Numbered from the stretch's first letter, positions 8,789 to 18,196 are shown. The stretch is DNA of 64,000 nucleotides from JBDTSW01 sp963797835 (GCA_963797835.1 CAWCRN010000031.1:102496-166495), one strand, 5' to 3'. A program made the numbers and translations. Notes: generated by a model from the letters alone, not told the origin.

Positions 8789-9610
8789 TTAGCTCCGCTC
8801 GGCGAGGGTCGAGATCACGGCCTCGTAGAAGCCGTCGCCCATCGCGCCCTCGGTGACGGTGGCGTTGGGGAAGCGCGGTAGCGCCTCGCGCATCGCGGGG
8901 TCGCGCTCGGGGCCGTTGGCGACGGCGAAGAAGCGGCCGACGGCCTCCGCGGCATCCAGGTCCTCGAGCGAGTCGCCCACCGCGATGCAGCTCTCGGGAT
9001 CGAAGCCGCGGGCCTGCATGTGGAAGGCGACGGCTCTCGCCTTCGAGGCCCCTGCGGGCACCAGGTGGTACGCGTGGGCCTGCCCGTCGACAGAGTCCAT
9101 CTGCCGGCCGATCGCGCCGTTGTCGAGGAAGCGGACGTCGGGATGCCCGGCCTCGGCCAGCAGCGCGTTCGCCTCGGTCACGTCGACCTTCCCGCGAAAG
9201 AGGTGGGACAGGTGGCGGTCGGTGTGCCAGGGGCGATGCCACTCGAGCTGGTCTCCAAAACGCTCGAACAGCAGGTCCGGGATGCCCTGGTCGAGCATCC
9301 GCTGGGCGGGGGTGGGGGCGTCCTCGTCCTCGGAGGCCCAGTCGCCCACGAGCAGCGTCCGCTCGAAGTCGATCGTCACCCCGCAGCCCGCCTCGTAGAT
9401 GCAGGAGGTCTGGCCGATCACCCGTGCGTCGGCCAGCACCTGGGCCTCGCGTCGCCCCGACATGATCACCACCTCGACCCCTGCCCTGTGGCACGCCTCG
9501 AGGGCCCGGGCCTGGAGCATCGAGAAGTTGCCCTCCGCGTCCCGGAACAGCGAGCCGTGCTTGCCGTAGAGGGTGCCGTCGAGGTCGGTGTAGACGCAGC
9601 GCAGGCTCAT
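8789..9610 (-). CDS. HAD-superfamily Cof-type phosphatase
   Basis: The start is ATG 9610, giving a 273-residue protein beginning MSLRCVYTDLDGTLYG. DLDGT is motif I, IMSGR motif II, SKARAV supplies the Lys, and GDSLEDLDAAE is motif IV. A large cap separates motifs II and III as in Cof/sucrose-phosphate-phosphatase enzymes. The substrate is probably a sugar phosphate (trehalose, mannosylglycerate or similar), but this cannot be assigned. The longer open frame upstream of 9610 lacks homology and I reject it. Confidence 0.82.
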   Translation of the reverse strand: MSLRCVYTDLDGTLYGKHGSLFRDAEGNFSMLQARALEACHRAGVEVVIMSGRREAQVLADARVIGQTSCIYEAGCGVTIDFERTLLVGDWASEDEDAPTPAQRMLDQGIPDLLFERFGDQLEWHRPWHTDRHLSHLFRGKVDVTEANALLAEAGHPDVRFLDNGAIGRQMDSVDGQAHAYHLVPAGASKARAVAFHMQARGFDPESCIAVGDSLEDLDAAEAVGRFFAVANGPERDPAMREALPRFPNATVTEGAMGDGFYEAVISTLAERS

Positions 9611-9683
9611 GGGCGGGGAAGTGTGGCGAAGTCCAGCCCTAGGGTGTCTGGCCGCCGGCGCCCGCTGCACCGATCCTGGGGGC

Positions 9684-10160
9684 ATGACACGAGCAATCTC
9701 TGCTCTCGTGACGGCCACCGCAATGGCCCTCATCGGCCTCGGCGGGCCGGCGTCCGCCTCTCAGGGCGCGGTGGTCCCGAAGGTGAGGGGCGAGGGCACC
9801 GACACGTTCGGCCTCGACTTCTACTTCAAGGCCAAGAACCACGCCAACGCCTCCGGCGAGGTGGGCTTCGAGACGAACTCGTTCGGCGACTTCACCGGTG
9901 ACGTCGACTGCCTCGACATCAAGCGCCGTAAGGCCGGGATCTCAGGCGAGCTCGACAACCCGAACCAGGGCGCCGGGCTCACCCACTTCATGATCGTCAT
10001 GAAGGACGTTCACCGCAAGGGCAGCGATCCGCCCGACCAGATCGCGACCTGGCTCCGCAACGGACCCTTCGATTGCAACACGGAGCCGTACGGCACGCTC
10101 GGCGACAGCCTGGACGACATCGCCGCGGGCAAGATCCGCGTCACCCCCGCCGCGCCCTAG
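9684..10160 (+). CDS. Secreted protein of unknown function
   Basis: The start is ATG 9684; the protein has 158 residues. An N-terminal signal peptide (MTRAISALVTATAMALIGLGGPASA, cleavage after ASA) precedes a mature domain of about 130 residues with two cysteines (DVDCLDIK and FDCNTEP) that could form a disulfide. Similar small secreted proteins in actinobacteria are annotated only as hypothetical. Its 3' end overlaps the convergent DNA-glycosylase-like gene by 4 bases. Function unknown. Confidence 0.7.
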   Translation: MTRAISALVTATAMALIGLGGPASASQGAVVPKVRGEGTDTFGLDFYFKAKNHANASGEVGFETNSFGDFTGDVDCLDIKRRKAGISGELDNPNQGAGLTHFMIVMKDVHRKGSDPPDQIATWLRNGPFDCNTEPYGTLGDSLDDIAAGKIRVTPAAP

Positions 10161-11327
10161 GCGGCAGCAGCCACCTCGACGCGCTCGAGCCCGAGCCACC
10201 CGGCCAGCAGCGTCAGCTCGGCCTCCAGCGCCGCGCCCGTCTCCGGCGGGGCTCCCTCTTCGAGGTGGACGGCACGAGCGAGCAGTGCCCGGGCGGCGCG
10301 GTCCGCCTTCAGATCCACGCGTGCCACGAGCCGGTCGCCCAGCAGGAACGGCAGCACGTAGTAGCCGTGGACCCGCTTCGGCTTGGGCACGTAGATCTCG
10401 AGCCGGTACGAGAAGCCGAAGATCCGCTCCACCCGGGATCGCTCCCAGATCAGCGAGTCGAACGGGCCGATGAGGGCGCGGGCGTCGATGCGGCGCGGGA
10501 TCGTGGCGCCGCGTCCAGAGGTAGCCCCGCGTGCGTCCCCAGCCCTCGACCTCGACCGGGATCAGGTCGCCCGCCTCGACGAGCTCCCCGACACGGGCGC
10601 GCGCGTCGGCGAGGCCGAGCCGGAAGTAGTCGCGCAGGTCGCGCTCGGCGGCCACGCCCATCGCGCGGGCCGCGATTCGGACCAGCTCGCGCTGGGCGTC
10701 CTCGGGCGCCGGCGTGGGCGTGGCGATCACCTTCGGCGGCAACACCCGCTCGGGCAGGTCGTAGAGGCGCTCGAAGTTCCGCCGCCGCGCCGAGCTGACC
10801 TGGCCGGTCCAGAAGAGCCACTCGATGGCGCGCTTCGCATCGGACCAGTCCCACCAGGGCCCGGTTCGCTCGGGGCGTCGCTCGGAGAGCTCGGAGGCGG
10901 CGATCGGCCCCCGGTCGCCGACCTCCTCGAGGACCCGCTGCACCAGGTCCGGACGCTCGTGGCTGACCCGGAACATCCCGCCCCATGCCTCGGCGTCGGC
11001 ACGCTCCATGCGCCAGCGAAGCAGCGGCTGAAGCGCGACCGGGAGGAGCGACGCCTCGTGGCCCCAGTACTCGAAAAGGCGCCGGGGGGCCCTGTGGGCG
11101 GCGTCGTCGAGCGCGGCGCGAGGGTAGGGGCCCAGGCGGGTGAAAGCGGGCAGGTAGTGCGCGCGCTCCAGGACGTTCACCGAGTCCATCTGCACCACGC
11201 CGACGTGCGAGAAGAGCCGCCGGATTCCCCAACCCGGTGACGAGCCCGGCTGCCGCGGGCCGCCGAAGCCCTGTGCGGCCAGCGCCAGCCGCCGCGCCTC
11301 CCCCGCGCTCAGTCGCACCCTTGCCAC
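10157..11327 (-). CDS. YcaQ-like crosslink-repair DNA glycosylase, one frameshift
   Basis: Two minus-strand frames together encode a winged-helix protein of the YcaQ/AlkX family, which unhooks DNA interstrand crosslinks. Landmarks are the HVGVVQMDSVNVLERAHY motif, LFEYWGHEASLLP, and the C-terminal IFGFSYRLEIYVP and HGYYVLPFL segments. The frame changes near 10505-10510, where one extra base separates GYLW from the expected RRIDARALIGPFDSLIW. I choose GTG 11327, giving VARVRLSAGEARRLAL; an ATG at 11393 would overlap the folP start. The frameshift is probably an assembly error. Confidence 0.8.
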
Positions 11328-11391
11328 GACGTTGGAAGCTACGCGGTCGGGGTGAGCGGGGTCGTGGAATCGCTCATCTAAGGTCTCCCGC

Positions 11392-12237
11392 ATGGCCGCC
11401 TGGCGCCTTCGCGACCGCACCATCGAGTTCCCGCCGCCGCTCGCCGCCGGCATCGTCAACGTCACCGACGACTCGTTCTTCGAGGGGGCGCGGAGCGGCA
11501 CGCCGGAGCGGGCGATCGCGGACGGGCTTGCGCTCGTCGAGGCGGGGTTCGACCTGCTCGACGTGGGCGCGGTGCCCGCGCGCAGCGGACCGCCCGTGGC
11601 GGCGGAGGACGAGGCCGCGCGGCTGGTGCCGGCGGTCGCCGGGCTGGCGGAGCGCGCCGCGGTCCCGGTCCTCGCCGACACCTTCTCCGCCGAGGTCGCG
11701 CGCCAGGTCCTCGACGCCGGCGCTGCCGCGATCAACGACATCTCCGGCGGCAGCCCGGAGCTGTTCGCCGCGGTGGCCGACGTGGGAGCCGGCTACGTGC
11801 TGATGCACATCGAGGGGCCGCCGCGGGTGGACCGGCCGGCGCCACGCTACGACGACGTGGTCGAGCATCTGAAGGCCTGGTTCTCGGATCGGATCGAGGC
11901 GGCCGTGGCGGCCGGGATCGCCGAGGAAGCGATCGCGCTCGACCCGGGGCTCGACTTCGACCTCACGACGGACGACGACCTCGAGATCCTGCGGCGCCTG
12001 GGCGAGCTGCGCTCGCTGGGCCGGCCGCTGTTCGTCGCCCTCTCGCGCAAGGACTTCCTCGGCGCCGTCGTGGCCGGCTCCTGGCAGGAGCGGCTGCCCG
12101 CCGAGGAGCGGGGTGCTGCCACCCTCGCGGCTACGACGCTCGCGGTGGCCGAGGGCGCCGAGATGCTCCGCCTGCACGACGCGGAGGCGCTCGATGCGAT
12201 GCGGGTGGCCGCGGCGGTCACGGCGGGCGCGGCGTGA
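11392..12237 (+). CDS. folP: Dihydropteroate synthase-like protein
   Basis: The 281-residue TIM-barrel protein matches dihydropteroate synthase: GIVNVTDDSF (family GIVNVTPDSF), DVGAVPARSG (family DIGGESTRPG), AAAINDISG, LMHIEGPP and SRKDFLG. The enzyme condenses p-aminobenzoate with dihydropterin pyrophosphate in folate synthesis. Several loops deviate, notably the missing Thr in the STRPG-like loop, so substrate or efficiency may differ. The TGA overlaps the GTG start of the helicase gene by 4 bases. Confidence 0.85.
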   Translation: MAAWRLRDRTIEFPPPLAAGIVNVTDDSFFEGARSGTPERAIADGLALVEAGFDLLDVGAVPARSGPPVAAEDEAARLVPAVAGLAERAAVPVLADTFSAEVARQVLDAGAAAINDISGGSPELFAAVADVGAGYVLMHIEGPPRVDRPAPRYDDVVEHLKAWFSDRIEAAVAAGIAEEAIALDPGLDFDLTTDDDLEILRRLGELRSLGRPLFVALSRKDFLGAVVAGSWQERLPAEERGAATLAATTLAVAEGAEMLRLHDAEALDAMRVAAAVTAGAA

Positions 12238-14564
12238 TCGACCAGGCCTGGGTTCACCTGCTGGAGCAGGGCGAGATCGACGAGCGCATGGTCGAGACGG
12301 CCTCGGAGCCGGCGGCGGCCGCCGAGGTGGTCGAGCTCCCACCGCGGCTCGCCCCAGGCCTCGCCGCCGCCCTGCGGGGGGCGGGGATCCCCAGCCTCTA
12401 CTCCCACCAGCTCGAGGCGCTGAAGGCGGCGGCGGAAGGGGACGTGATCGTCACCAGCGGCACCGCCTCGGGCAAGTCGCTGTCGTTCAACCTTCCGGTG
12501 CTGGACACGCTCGAGCGCGACGACCGCGCCCGCGCGCTCTACCTCTACCCGACCAAGGCGCTGGCCCAGGACCAGGCCCGGAAGCTGTCGGAGCTTGGCC
12601 TCGACTCGCTCCGCCACGCGATCTACGACGGCGATACCCCGCGCGATGACCGCCCGGCGATCCGCCGCCGTTCGAACCTCGTGCTCACCAACCCGGACAT
12701 GCTCAACATGAGCCTGCTCCCGCATCACAAGCACTGGAACGAGTTCCTCGCCGGCCTGCGCTGGGTGGTGGTGGACGAGGCCCACACCTACCGCGGGGTG
12801 TTCGGCTCGCACGTCGCCAACGTGCTGCGGCGCCTGCGGCGCGTCGCGCGCCTCTACGGGTCGGAGCCGCGGTTCGTGTGCGCGTCGGCGACGATCGCGA
12901 ACCCGGGCGAGCTCGCGCACGCGCTCGTCGGCCGGCCGTTCGAGCTGGTCGGCGCCGACGGGGCGCCGCGGGCCGGGCGCCGTATCGGGATCTGGAACCC
13001 GCCCGTGATCGACCCGAGCACGATGAAGCGCCGCTCGGTGCTGTCGGAGTCGGCGGAGCTCCTGGCGGACCTCGTGATCGGAGGCATGCGGACGATCTGC
13101 TTCCTCAGGAGCCGACGCGGGATCGAGCTGATCCAACGCTTCACCCGGATGCGTCTCGAGGACCTGGGCCACGGCGACCTGGCCGCACGGATCGCCCCCT
13201 ACCGCGCCGGCTACACGCCGCAGCAGCGGCGCGAGATCGAGGCCCGGCTCTCCTCGGGGGACCTGCTCGCGGTGGTCGCCACGGACGCCCTCGAGCTGGG
13301 CATCGACATCGGTGAGCTCGACGCGGCGATCTGCGTCACCTTTCCCGGCACCGTCGCCAGCCTGCGCCAGATGTGGGGGAGGGCTGGGCGCCGCCGCGAG
13401 GGGATCGCGCTCTACATCGCCGGCGACGACGCCCTCGACCAGTTCTTCTGCCGGCACCCGACCGAGTTCCTCGCGCGCCCGGTGGAGGCGGCGATCCTCG
13501 ACCACACCAACGAGCGAATCCAGCTCGCCCACACGCTCGCCGCCGCGTACGAGGTGCCGCTCGGCGGCTCGCCGGACCAGCCGGGCGGCGCCGACGACGA
13601 GGTGCTCGGCGACCGCTGGCGTGAGCGCGCCGACGCCCTGGTCGCCGCCGGCCAGCTTCGCCGTGCACGGGACGGGCGCTACCTGCCGCGAGGGCCGGGC
13701 TTCCCCGCCGGGGAGATCTCGCTGCGCTCGGCCTCGCCCGACTCGGTGGCGGTGATCGACCGCTCCTCGGGGGAGATGATCGGCTCCGTCGAGGCCGAGC
13801 GCGCCTTCACCACGGTCCACCCGGGCGCCATCTACCTTCACCTGGGCCGCTCGTACGAGGTGCGCGAGCTGGACCTCGAGCGCCGGGCGGCGATCGTCGA
13901 CCCCTTCGACGGCGACTGGTACACGCAGCCGAAGAAGGAGACCATGGTCTACATCGAGGCCATGGAGGAGCAGCGCCGCCTTGGGGAGGGCGAGCGCGAG
14001 ACCGGGCTGTCGTTCGGCGAGGTCTCGGTGACCGAGCAGGTGATCGCCTACCAGCGGAAGCGCCTCGAGGACCACGGCGTGATCGACCTCGTCGCGCTCG
14101 ACCTGCCCGAGACCAACTTTCCCACCCAGGCCTTGTGGTACGAGCTGCCCGACGCGCTCGCCGGGCCCGAGCGGCTGCCGCTCGAGGTCCAGCTCGGCGC
14201 GCTCCACGCGGCCGAGCACTCCCAGATCGCGGTCCTGCCGCTGCTGGCCATGTGCGACCGCTGGGACATCGGCGGCCTCTCGACCAACGTCCACTTCCAG
14301 ACGGGCCGACCCACCATCTTCATCTACGACGGCCACCCCGGCGGGGTCGGCATCTCCCGCCGCGGTTACGACGAGTTCGAGCGCCTGGTCTCCGACGCGG
14401 CCCGCCTGGTCGGCGAGTGCCCGTGCGCCGAGGGCTGCCCCTCATGCGTTCAGTCGCCCAAGTGCGGCAACCTGAACGAGCCGCTCCACAAGGCCGGCTG
14501 CCTCCAGCTGATGGAGGACATGATCAACGCGATCGCGGCCGTCGCGCGACCCGTGCGCAGCTAG
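12234..14564 (+). CDS. DEAD/DEAH-box helicase of the MrfA/Hrq1 type
   Basis: This is a 776-residue superfamily-2 helicase. It has Walker A (TSGTASGKS), a DEAH box (VVDEAHTYRG), SATIANP, and motif V/VI segments TDALELGIDIG and QMWGRAGRRREG. The C-terminal DUF1998 domain carries a four-cysteine cluster, CPCAEGCPSCVQSPKCGN, which binds zinc in the MrfA family. Bacterial relatives act in mitomycin and crosslink repair. It is translationally coupled to folP by a GTGA overlap, and the crosslink-repair-like glycosylase is two genes upstream on the other strand. Confidence 0.93.
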   Translation: MIDQAWVHLLEQGEIDERMVETASEPAAAAEVVELPPRLAPGLAAALRGAGIPSLYSHQLEALKAAAEGDVIVTSGTASGKSLSFNLPVLDTLERDDRARALYLYPTKALAQDQARKLSELGLDSLRHAIYDGDTPRDDRPAIRRRSNLVLTNPDMLNMSLLPHHKHWNEFLAGLRWVVVDEAHTYRGVFGSHVANVLRRLRRVARLYGSEPRFVCASATIANPGELAHALVGRPFELVGADGAPRAGRRIGIWNPPVIDPSTMKRRSVLSESAELLADLVIGGMRTICFLRSRRGIELIQRFTRMRLEDLGHGDLAARIAPYRAGYTPQQRREIEARLSSGDLLAVVATDALELGIDIGELDAAICVTFPGTVASLRQMWGRAGRRREGIALYIAGDDALDQFFCRHPTEFLARPVEAAILDHTNERIQLAHTLAAAYEVPLGGSPDQPGGADDEVLGDRWRERADALVAAGQLRRARDGRYLPRGPGFPAGEISLRSASPDSVAVIDRSSGEMIGSVEAERAFTTVHPGAIYLHLGRSYEVRELDLERRAAIVDPFDGDWYTQPKKETMVYIEAMEEQRRLGEGERETGLSFGEVSVTEQVIAYQRKRLEDHGVIDLVALDLPETNFPTQALWYELPDALAGPERLPLEVQLGALHAAEHSQIAVLPLLAMCDRWDIGGLSTNVHFQTGRPTIFIYDGHPGGVGISRRGYDEFERLVSDAARLVGECPCAEGCPSCVQSPKCGNLNEPLHKAGCLQLMEDMINAIAAVARPVRS

Positions 14565-14590
14565 CCGCGCGCGCTAGCCTTCACCGCCGC

Positions 14591-14663
14591 GGCGAGGTAG
14601 CTCAGTTGGTAGAGCACACGACTGAAAATCGTGGTGTCGCCAGTTCGATTCTGGCCCTCGCCA
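14591..14663 (+). tRNA. tRNA-Phe(GAA)
   Basis: A 73-base cloverleaf is readable. The acceptor arms are GGCGAGG (14591-14597) and CCTCGCC (14656-14662), with discriminator A at 14663. The D-arm is GCTC...GAGC, the anticodon stem ACGA/TCGT has loop CTGAAAA (anticodon GAA), and the T-arm loop is TTCGATT. No CCA is encoded. Confidence 0.97.
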
Positions 14664-14759
14664 TCGCATAGGCAAGCGGGTAGAGGCGCGGGGGCGAATT
14701 TCGTAGCAGTCGCGACGGGGCGCGCGAATCGGCGTTCCACCGCCCGTTGCTCGGGTGAG

Positions 14760-14975
14760 ATGCAGTGCAAGCATCATGGTTTCCACTCCATCACCTCGTC
14801 CTACGACCGTGAGACGAGGACTCTCACCTTCTTTCGCCGCTGCAATGACTGCGGGGCGCGACTCACCGACGTCGAACGGCTCGTCTACGAGCCTCGATTC
14901 GATCCGGGGGGCACCGACCGGTCCCCCCCGATCGCTCGCCCACCCGTCGTCGAGGCGACCCCGGTGGAACGGTGA
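14760..14975 (+). CDS. Small cysteine-containing hypothetical protein
   Basis: A 71-residue protein starts at ATG 14760 with GGTGAG just upstream. It has a cysteine-histidine start (MQCKHHGFHS) and a CNDCG pair about 25 residues on, so a single small zinc ribbon (C...CxxC with His) is plausible. The C-terminal 25 residues are Pro- and Arg-rich and probably disordered. It follows tRNA-Phe by about 100 bases. Function unknown; the cysteine pattern is the main evidence for choosing this frame. Confidence 0.55.
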   Translation: MQCKHHGFHSITSSYDRETRTLTFFRRCNDCGARLTDVERLVYEPRFDPGGTDRSPPIARPPVVEATPVER

Positions 14976-15237
14976 ACCGTGCCAGACGATCGAGCCGCTT
15001 CCGCAAAAAGCGGGAGTTGGGTGCCGCCGACGACGGGACTAACCTTGATTTCCCGGTGCGCGTATTGAAGGGTGGCGACCTTGTATGGATGCGGCCAATA
15101 GGCCAACGGACGGGTCGCAGGAATGTATAGCTTCCCCACACGGCCCTTCAAGGGCCAAGGCGAACGACCGATGACGAGCTGGAACCCAGAGCGACGACCG
15201 GCAGGCGCCAGCGGCTTCCACCCGGGCGCAGAAAAGG

Positions 15238-15636
15238 GTGACCCTCCGGTTCGACGGGTTCGGGTGGGAGAGCCTCGAGTCACAGGCGGTACGCGACGGG
15301 GAAACGCTCGACGAGTCGCTCTCCCGCGCAATGGCCTACTTCGGCGCGATGCTGCCCACGACCCGAGCGGCCGCGATCGCGCCCAGGTTCAAGCCGAGGG
15401 ACGAGGGGACCCCGCGTGAGATCCCGCTCGAGCTCACGCACGAATCCTGGGAGCGCCTGGAGCATGAGGCGGAGCGCCAGGGCATCCCGCTCGAGCAGCT
15501 GCTCGAGCATGCGGCGCTGCTCCACCTCTCGGACGCCGAGTCAGGTCGCGTCGCCGATCACGTCCTCGATCGGGCGGCCGAGGATGCGAGCTCGGGCGCA
15601 GGAGAGGGGCGTCCTGAAGGAGAGGGGCGTTCCTGA
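15238..15636 (+). CDS. Two-repeat hypothetical protein
   Basis: This 132-residue protein starts at GTG 15238, with an AGAAAAGG-type site upstream. It contains two copies of a motif of about 40 residues: the first reads ...DGFGWESLESQAVRDGETLDE (about 6-40), the second ...THESWERLEHEAERQGIPLEQ (about 67-100). Each predicts a strand then two helices, reminiscent of a ribbon-helix-helix-like unit with a conserved W-E-x-L-E core. The C-terminus is Glu/Gly-rich. It may be a small DNA- or protein-binding protein; I cannot name a family. It is convergent with the sigma factor gene. Confidence 0.55.
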   Translation: MTLRFDGFGWESLESQAVRDGETLDESLSRAMAYFGAMLPTTRAAAIAPRFKPRDEGTPREIPLELTHESWERLEHEAERQGIPLEQLLEHAALLHLSDAESGRVADHVLDRAAEDASSGAGEGRPEGEGRS

Positions 15637-15637
15637 G

Positions 15638-16297
15638 CTAGGCCGCGCCGGTAACCGGGGCGGCCTCGAGCTCGATCAGTGTGGCCTGGAGCGTCGCGCG
15701 GCCGCGATGGTGCAGCCCGTGGACCGAGCTCTCGGTCTTCCCCAATCGTTGGGCGATCTCCGCCGGGGAGAGGCCTGCGACGTGTCGCATGACGAGCACC
15801 TTGCGCTGCTCCTCGGGTAGGCCGGCGAGCGCCTCCTTGAGAGACTGGCGGCGCTCCAGGTCCCCTCGGCCGTCGCCCGGATCGCTGACGCGCACCTCCT
15901 CGACAGGGATCTGCCGTCGAGCTCGCAGGTGGTCGAGGGTCGCGTTGCGGGCGACCCGCATTATCCAGGCGGCGAACGGGACCGCGCGCTCCTCGTACTT
16001 GTCGATCGCGGTGATCAGCTTCGCGAACACGTTCTGCGTGATGTCCTCCGCCTCATGGTGATCGCGCACGATGCTCTGCACATAGCCCAAGACGTCGTCC
16101 GCATAGCGGACGTAGAGGTAATGGACTCCATCCCACTCGCCGCGCTTGGCCGAGGCGATCGCCTGCCGGTCCAACGCGTCCTGACCGTGGCGGGTGTTGC
16201 GCCCGCTCGGCGTAGCGTCGGTACGGCGCGGCCTGACCCCCTGCCGCGGGCCGTCTACTTGCGTTTTCTGCTCATGCGTGGTGCCCGGCACATCCAC
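15638..16297 (-). CDS. ECF-type sigma-70 family RNA polymerase sigma factor
   Basis: I choose GTG 16297, giving 219 residues; longer frames upstream are shadow. Region 2 reads YVRYADDVLGYVQSIVRDHHEAEDITQNVFAKL...PFAAWIMRVARNATLDHLR. Region 4 reads EALAGLPEEQRKVLVMRHVAGLSPAEIAQRLGKTESSVHGLHHRGRATLQ, a complete HTH. A disordered N-terminal stretch of about 50 residues precedes region 2. No anti-sigma gene is adjacent. It is divergent from the sugar transferase that opens the polysaccharide locus and could control it; that is inference. Confidence 0.88.
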   Translation of the reverse strand: MDVPGTTHEQKTQVDGPRQGVRPRRTDATPSGRNTRHGQDALDRQAIASAKRGEWDGVHYLYVRYADDVLGYVQSIVRDHHEAEDITQNVFAKLITAIDKYEERAVPFAAWIMRVARNATLDHLRARRQIPVEEVRVSDPGDGRGDLERRQSLKEALAGLPEEQRKVLVMRHVAGLSPAEIAQRLGKTESSVHGLHHRGRATLQATLIELEAAPVTGAA

Positions 16298-16597
16298 CGT
16301 TAGTAACCCCCCGGTCGACCTTGGGCATATATTTCTATGGCGAGGCGAAGCTTCGCCTTGGCGCGCGACACTCCCATAGAGAACGGGTGATGGCAAGAGG
16401 GCGCTCGCCTCAGCCTCGCGATTACCCCAAGATGGGTCCCCGATATGGGGTAGAACGCGTACGATCAGGCCATCAGGTTCTGTGCCCATGGTCTTTTCGG
16501 ATAAGTCGAAGGCATTCCGGGAGGTCGGTTCCAATTCCGGTGGATCCGGGAGGGGCGCGCGCGCCGCCGCCCCGGCGACGCGCGTTGTCCAATTGGA
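16298..16597. promoter_or_regulatory. 300-bp divergent intergenic region with palindromes
   Basis: No gene is visible. AGGCGAAGCTTCGCCT at 16343-16358 is a perfect 16-bp palindrome. It sits inside a wider inverted repeat, TCTATGG (about 16334-16340) and CCATAGA (about 16374-16380). The region must contain the promoters of both the sigma factor (minus) and the sugar transferase (plus), so these are candidate operators. I could not define -35/-10 boxes. Confidence 0.45.
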
Positions 16598-18138
16598 ATG
16601 CCTGGGCAACCACTCCAGACCGAGCCGCCCGCGGAGGCGGCAACCCTTGAAGCCGCGCCGGCGTCTCGCCGCTGGGGGATACGGATCCGCAATCCGTTTA
16701 CGACCCTTCCGGGGCGCGGCCAGCCGGCGCAAGGGGAGATCCCCGAGGGTCGCTTCCGCGACGCGACCTATCGGCGGGACGCGACCTACCGCCGCACGCT
16801 GGCGCTCGCGGACGTGGCGTCGGCGGCGATCGCGGTGCTGGTCGGCGTGGCGATCGTGGGGGAGGATGCGCTCAACCCCGTCGCCCTGCTCGCGCTGCCG
16901 CTCGTGATCGTGGTGAGCAAGCTCACCGGGCTCTACGACCGCGACGAGCACCTGTTGAGGAAGGGGACGCTCGACGAGATCCCGGCCCTGTTCTGGGTGG
17001 CGACGCTCTACGCGCTCCTGATCTGGCTGGCGGGGGACCTGATCGTCGATGGTCACTTCGGCCGTGACCAGGCGGTCGGGGTCTGGGCGCTGCTGTTCGC
17101 GAGCATGGTCGGCACTCGGGCACTCGCCCGGTGCTACGCCCGTGCGGTGTCGGCCGAGGAGCGGTGCCTGGTGGTGGGCGACGCCAAGACCGCTGGCTGG
17201 ATCCGGCGCCGGTTCGAGGAGGCGCCGGGCCTGAAGGCGCGCGTGGTCGGCCGAGTGCCGCTCGAGCCCGAGCCGCCGAGCTCGAACGGGCTTCCCGTGC
17301 TCGGGAGCGCCGGCGCGCTGGAGTCCGTGCTCGAGGCGGAGCAGATCGAGCGGGCGATCGTCGCGCCCCGCGCTCGCTGTCTCCGATGATCTCCTGAACA
17401 CGATCATCGGCAGCTCAAGTCGTTGGGGGTGAAGGTGAGCGTACTGCCGCGGCTGTTCGAGGTCGTGGGCTCCTCCGTCGAGCTCGACGACGTTGACGGG
17501 ATCACCCTGCTCGGGATGCATCGTTACGGGCTCAGCCGCTCCTCGCGGGCCGTCAAGCGCGCGCTCGACATCGCGGGATCCGCTCTCGGCCTCCTCGTGC
17601 TCTCGCCGCGTCCTGGCGGCGATCGCGATCGCGATCAAGCTCGACTCGCGCGGTCCGATCCTGTTTCGACAGCGACGCATGGGTCGGGGCGACGTGCCCT
17701 TCGAGATGCTCAAGTTCAGAACGATGGTGGACGGGGCCGAAGCGCTTGAAGCCAGCGCTCGCCGAGCACAACGAGGCCGACGGCGGGCTGTTCAAGATCG
17801 AGCAGGACCCGAGGATCACCCGAGTCGGGAGGCTCCTGCGGCGGGCTTCCCTCGACGAGCTGCCCCAGCTGCTCAACGTGCTGCGCGGCGACATGGCCCT
17901 CGTCGGCCCCCGGCCGCTGGTGCTCGACGAGGACAGCAGGATCGAGGGCTGGCGGCGTTCGCGCCTGGAGCTCCCGCCCGGGATGACCGGTCCCTGGCAG
18001 GTGTTCGGATCGGCCCGGATCCCGCTGCAGGAGATGGTCAAGATCGACTACCTCTACGGCGCCAACTGGTCGCTGTGGCTCGACGTGAAGATCCTCCTGC
18101 GAACCGTCCCGTTCGTCTTCGGGCGGCGAGGGCTCTGA
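16598..18138 (+). CDS. Polyprenyl-phosphate sugar phosphotransferase, frameshifted
   Basis: This is an initiating glycosyltransferase of the WbaP/EpsE type that loads the first sugar phosphate onto undecaprenyl phosphate. About four N-terminal transmembrane helices precede a CoA-binding-like domain. The C-terminal catalytic domain shows KRALDIAGSALGL, FEMLKFRTMVDGAE, RRASLDELPQLLNVLRGDMALVGPRP and LPPGMTGPWQV. The register changes at about 17376 (insertion), 17408 (C missing before GGCAG), about 17610 (insertion) and 17745 (extra T). An 18-base duplication encodes RDATYR twice near the N-terminus. It probably begins the glycan unit made by this locus. Confidence 0.85.
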
Positions 18139-18196
18139 GGCGCGTGGCGACGCTGCAGGGCAAAAGCGTGGCCGGCGGCGGGGCGTTGCTGAATCG

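Noticed and set aside
11847..14336. 829-residue minus-strand open frame
   Set aside because: It is antisense of folP and the helicase, which both show strong family motifs. Its translation has Arg/Val/Gly/Leu-rich shadow composition.
14561..14786. Minus-strand 70-residue frame containing a FQSCALPTELP segment
   Set aside because: This is the reverse translation of tRNA-Phe, a well-known spurious protein in databases.
14990..15190. Possible structured RNA or riboswitch before the two-repeat gene
   Set aside because: Short stems such as CCCTT/AAGGG are present, but I could not match the core of any riboswitch class.
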